From contig NMRA01000223.1 in NCBI GenBank assembly GCA_002633005.1, positions 531,664-595,663 of the forward strand: a stretch of DNA of 64,000 nt, written 5' to 3'. Every line of letters starts with the position of its first letter. The stretch's first letter is position 1. Positions 60,035-64,000 of this stretch are shown here, one piece after another. Made by a program: the position numbers and the translations under genes. The notes beneath the pieces are model-generated. The model was not told where the DNA came from, did not search any database, and saw only the letters and a program-made list of their open reading frames with translations. Origin of the DNA: Phoronis australis (taxonomy: Eukaryota; Phoronida; Phoronidae).

Positions 60035-60187
60035 CAGGGGGGGGGGTGGAGGCAAGGTGGTCATGTTCCCCTAAAATTCTCCCAGATTCCATTTGGCAGT
60101 TCGGAGTTGCGACTGTCTGACTGACAAAATCCTGGCTGATACTCTGCATTGGCCCTCAGCTAACCCCAAATCCTGGATCCGCCTTTT
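60035..60187. mobile_element. CAG-ended hAT-like MITE (copy 6)
   Basis: Left CAGGGGGGGGGG, interior ATTCCATTTGGCAGTTCGG and GTCTGACTGACAAAATCCTG, right end ATCCTGGATCCGCC with the final bases diverged. Confidence 0.7.
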
Positions 60188-60341
60188 GAGATTTCCTCAG
60201 ATCTCCTGTTGTGGATGTTATTAAGATTGCCCATTGGCCCACAATCCCGAAGTCGCTGCTACGACCATGTGACGAAAACTAGTCCTGGCCGCCAGCGGAA
60301 GCGAGGAACGGTCCCAGATTGCTTTACGGTTTCCATTCAGC

Positions 60342-60835
60342 AACGCGTGTCAGCGTCGTCCCCAGGCCTCAAGACGGCGCTGATCGGTTTAGGCATTTGA
60401 GGCTTGGATATGAGAAATGAAATGTGTCAGAATTCCGACACACTTTTATGGAAATCGCCAGAATATTACGAGTAATATAAAGTTATTTCAACTTTTCAAA
60501 TTTTCTGCAGAATAATATGAAAAAGAAAACTATTGGTATATTGCAACAATTTAGATCTAAATTTTGCAAAGATGATGCATTTTGATTCGAAAACAGATTA
60601 ATTTATTAAATTAAATAAAAAAATGAAAAGTAAGTACGGCAACAATCTTTACTTCAAACAATAACCATGAATGGCAGTAACAACGTTTGTGAAAATAATT
60701 AAAATCTCTCTCTGTTTTAATGTTGTCAAAGCAGCAGCCAATCATTGCGCAGGCGGTATTTCCCATAACCAAGCCTCAAATGGTTAAACCGATCAGCGCC
60801 ATCTTGAGGCTTGGGGACGAGGCTGAGACCCGTGT
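60342..60835. repeat. Inverted repeat pair, ~75-bp arms
   Basis: 60342-60419 is the reverse complement of 60758-60835 with about ten differences (shared GGCGCTGATCGGTTTA, CATTTGAGGCTTGG). Each arm is itself a small palindrome, CCAAGCCTCAA ... TTGAGGCTTGG in the right copy. The right arm, read on minus, contains CAAGATGGCG, a YY1-like start-site motif. The ~338-base spacer is AT-rich. Confidence 0.8.
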
Positions 60836-62194
60836 GCGGGGGCCAGTCGCTCTCGTCTGTACACAAAAAACTTGACGACAGAGCTGCATCGAATAAGATG
60901 TCTTACTCGTAAATTGTCCTATGAACGATTTTTTCTGCAACTATGATGTTGAATTTCGACCTTATTTTGAATGCACTAGCAAGTGAATTTTGATAACACC
61001 CACAAAAACGGATCTAAAGAAAGCTCATTGACAAAACTAAAAATTAGTTCATCTTCCACAAACATGTTCTTTCCGCAAGTGGTTTGTTTACAAATCGCCC
61101 AGTTCAAGAAAGACCGGGGCTACACTTACACGTCGTTCCGCTAATAATAATTTAATATTCAATAGCAAATCCACTTTATTTAAAACATATGCTCAATTTT
61201 TTTGTTTGGCGCGTTTGTAACCTCAGTCTTACTTTAGACTCAGACCAGTCGCCGGATGTAAATAAACACTGGCATAAGGGCAGGCGATCGTTTTTGCTTT
61301 CCACGTTTGCTCGTTGACTGAAGTGACAATATTGCGCGTTGTACTGATTACCTCTTATCGATTTTCATGTAAAACCTACACAAACGAGAAACTTTTTCAA
61401 TGGACATTACACAATTAGAATCCGGAAATTGTTTGCCAAAATGTAAAATGATATAATAATGAAACGTTGGGAAGATGAATTTCTTTCCGCGCTACGAAGA
61501 ATTCACTCTGTGTTCTCGAGGTAAACGTACACCGAATACGGTTGCGACTACGTGATTTGCTAAAAGCACTGCTTCATGGTTAATTACCTTTCTGTGATGT
61601 CATTGGGTGCGTTAGTCGTCCATTTGTAGAACCTGGCAGGCAAACTTTGCAAAGATGTCTTGGGTCATCACGAAACTGGTGCAGACATCAAGCTTTAAAT
61701 ATTTATAAATGCGCAATGGCGTGTACAATTACAATTGTCCAGGATTTGTTTCATGAAAAATAATATCAGGTTCAACAACACTATCTCGGCAGTTAATTCG
61801 ACTTCAGCAGCATAGAAAGCCTGGGAATAAATATATAAGCGCTAATTACTGGAATAATTTGTATTCCTAATTGCCAAACTGTGATGACATTAGAACAATT
61901 GTTCAGTAATAACGCAGTGGTAGCGTAAGACACAATTTCTGATTTAAGCCGAAGTCGCGTCTGTTAATGAAACAGTGCGCAGAAGCTAATGCTGTAGTTA
62001 TTCGTGATATGTGTACGTTGTATTGCCACATCTCTGCCGCATCTGAGGATTTCTCATTAATGTCATAATGATGATCTTGCATATTAAGTGGAAATTAATT
62101 ATTTCAACTGAAATCCACTGGCGAATCCCATATGCAGGTGATGTATGCTTGGCCTTGTTGGGACAACCCCCCCCCAGGCGACCAGTGAGTGTGA
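60836..62194. other. Gene-poor stretch
   Basis: No coding or repeat feature supported. Confidence 0.4.
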
Positions 62195-63295
62195 TACATA
62201 ACGTCAGAATGTATCCAGCGTGATGTTGACGACATTTTGATTCTGAAGTGCGAGATGATACTTTACTTCTGAGTCAGTGTGACCAGAGTGTGTATTTGTT
62301 AGACAGTAAATCTGAAATGCGTGTGATACTTATCGCTTCTGGTTGAGTTGTTGGATGACACATAGGGTGCATTTGTGGTGGTCCCGTGGGGTCAACAAGC
62401 TGAGACTTCTCTTCTGGATGACGACTTCCTGCTGCCTTAGCCAGTTGACGACAAAAGCGGCAAATCATACATGTATCAAGTGCAGCCACTGATTCTGGAT
62501 GTTTGCGATTCTTTATTTCTGATTCTGTCCAGGGTGTTATTGATGACATGTTCACTCTGAATTTGTGAGACACTTTGCATCTGAGTAGGTCCAGTGTGTT
62601 GTTGAGGACACATATTGATCATAATTCTGTTTCATATCGTACTTCACTTCCGGTCGTACACACGGTGTTGTTGATGACACATTGGTTCTGAATGTTTGCG
62701 CCAGCCTCCCTTACTTCAGGTAATGTACAACGTGTTAAAATGACACATATTCTGAGTGTGTGAGATATATTCACTTCGATTCTCGGTGTGTTCATTCTGA
62801 ATGTTTGTGACATTTGATTGTGATTACCAGTCATATCGTTGATACTGAACTAGTCGTTGATTCACAAGTGTGAGACTATTTACTTCTAAATGTTGATGAT
62901 TCTGATCGAGTGTTTGTCATGTGTAGCCTACTTTACTTCTTACCCAGCGTGCTGTTGACGGCACATTGATTCTGAATATGTGAGTACAAATACTTCTGAA
63001 TGTGTCCAGCGTGTAATTATCGACACATTTACTCCGTCTGAAAATGTGTCATAGAGTGCACGTGGTTTACGACCTCTGACTGTCCGACGCAATGTTGATT
63101 CTGAAGAGTGAGACACTTCACATCTGATTTCACCCGGCGTGATGTTGACGACACATTGATTCTGAGTGTGTGTCGTACTTTACACAGTCGTGAGCATGTC
63201 CAGCGTGTAATTGACGACATATTGATTCTGAATTATTGCTGTGCGATACTGAGCTCCTGAATGTATCCATGCAGTGTATTCTGAATGAACTCAAA
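62195..63295 (+). repeat. Diverged ~62-bp satellite array (about 15 units)
   Basis: Units follow the pattern GTCCAGCGTGTTGTTGACG, ACACATTGATTCTGAATGTG, TGAGACACTTTACTTCTGA. Clear units begin near 62212, 62525, 62589, 62647, 62940, 63001, 63129 and 63195; others are shortened or scrambled. A related stretch with GTGTGCTCAATG and ATTGCTTCTGATTGAGCCC runs from about 63720 to 63910. Confidence 0.8.
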
Positions 63296-63499
63296 AAGTT
63301 TCTATAGAATGAATTCTTGTGAATTTTGGATTAATAACGTTGGCTGCCCTCTTCATCTTGCCCACATTTAACAACATTGTTCTGAATGTTCAAATACACC
63401 AGGCGACGTGGGCTCTTCTTTAAAAAGCAACCACGACGTTCTCTGTATGACCGTCTCTGACTGCCAGTTCGTCACGTGTAAAACTCTTAAAGTACCTGG

Positions 63500-64000
63500 A
63501 GTACAGTTTTAATTAGCACTCATTATGTAATTTTTGCCTGTATGTAGCACTCAAGCATGATGACAATTTAATTACCAACCACGTAAGTTACGTTCATGTA
63601 TGAGTCGTAAGATTCAAAACAAGCTTGTAGCTGATCACACTTCCTTGCCCAAGGAGATGTAAAAGAGTCTTCTGTGGTGTAGGAAACTCTTGCTCCTCGT
63701 AGTTAGGAACACATTTCAGATTCTTTGTCCAGTAACGACTCTTTGCTTCTGAATGTATGCTGCTTATTCCCTTAGTAATACGTTTTTTTTACTTCTGAGT
63801 GTGCTCAATGTTCTTCATGAGACATTGGCTGTGAATGAGCTCACCGTGATATCACACGCGTATTGCTTCTGATTGAGCCCACCGATTAACGATACATTGC
63901 TCCTGCACGGTATCATTGAGTCGTAACGATTAGATTTAATCGTACTCTGTGTTTCCTCGTCGTTCCTAAGCCGGCCATTGGTATGCACTGTAGCGTGAGA
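63500..64000 (+). repeat. Dispersed repeat homologous to 54160-54665 (runs off window)
   Basis: Second copy of the repeat listed at 54160, roughly 70% similar by eye, continuing past the window edge. Confidence 0.75.

Noticed and set aside
62195-63295. CRISPR array
   Set aside because: Units are contiguous and diverged with no constant repeat or unique spacers, and this is an animal genome.

Overview
The window is animal nuclear DNA from a draft assembly. Genes are split by introns with GT...AG junctions, most of the sequence is non-coding, and short non-autonomous transposons are everywhere. The two recognisable proteins (TAF6 and HACD3) resemble the metazoan versions. The palindrome TACATGTA is strongly over-represented, a feature I associate with amphioxus, hemichordate and bivalve genomes. 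My best guess is a marine invertebrate, possibly a deuterostome, but the species cannot be fixed from sequence alone. Eight single Ns, four of them at long G or C runs, mark joins where contiguity is uncertain.

Layout. 1-4.4 kb: last five coding exons of TAF6 (TFIID/SAGA subunit) on +, with its 3'UTR. 6.7-7.8 kb: an intact, apparently intronless HACD3 gene (very-long-chain 3-hydroxyacyl-CoA dehydratase with a CS domain) on -, convergent with TAF6. 8.0-12.1 kb: a repeat-rich block with inverted repeats, a tRNA-like remnant, a decayed LINE ORF1 with zinc knuckles, and a ~90-bp tandem array. 13.5-18.4 kb: a multi-exon gene on + that I do not recognise, encoding a Ser/Arg/Lys-rich protein of about 399 aa; exon phases agree across all junctions. 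18.5-64 kb: mostly gene-poor, with a few candidate exons on both strands (19.3, 29.3, 34.4, 36.8+39.7 and 41.3 kb) and many repeats.

The repeat landscape is the richest signal. There is a 110-bp palindromic element in two full-length copies with 8-bp target duplications, and at least six copies of a CAG-ended hAT-like MITE. A dispersed ~450-bp repeat carries a decaying THAP-type zinc-finger exon. A ~3.35-kb composite (49.8-53.1 kb) is bounded by inverted repeats and holds a 1.15-kb direct duplication plus the GIY-YIG end of a Penelope-like element with a hammerhead-like motif. A diverged ~62-bp satellite starts at 62.2 kb and runs to the window edge, with a related block near 54.4 kb.

Only TAF6 and HACD3 have assignable functions (transcription initiation; ER fatty-acid elongation). 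Nothing suggests they work together beyond convergent placement. I saw no CRISPR array, rRNA or intact tRNA gene.
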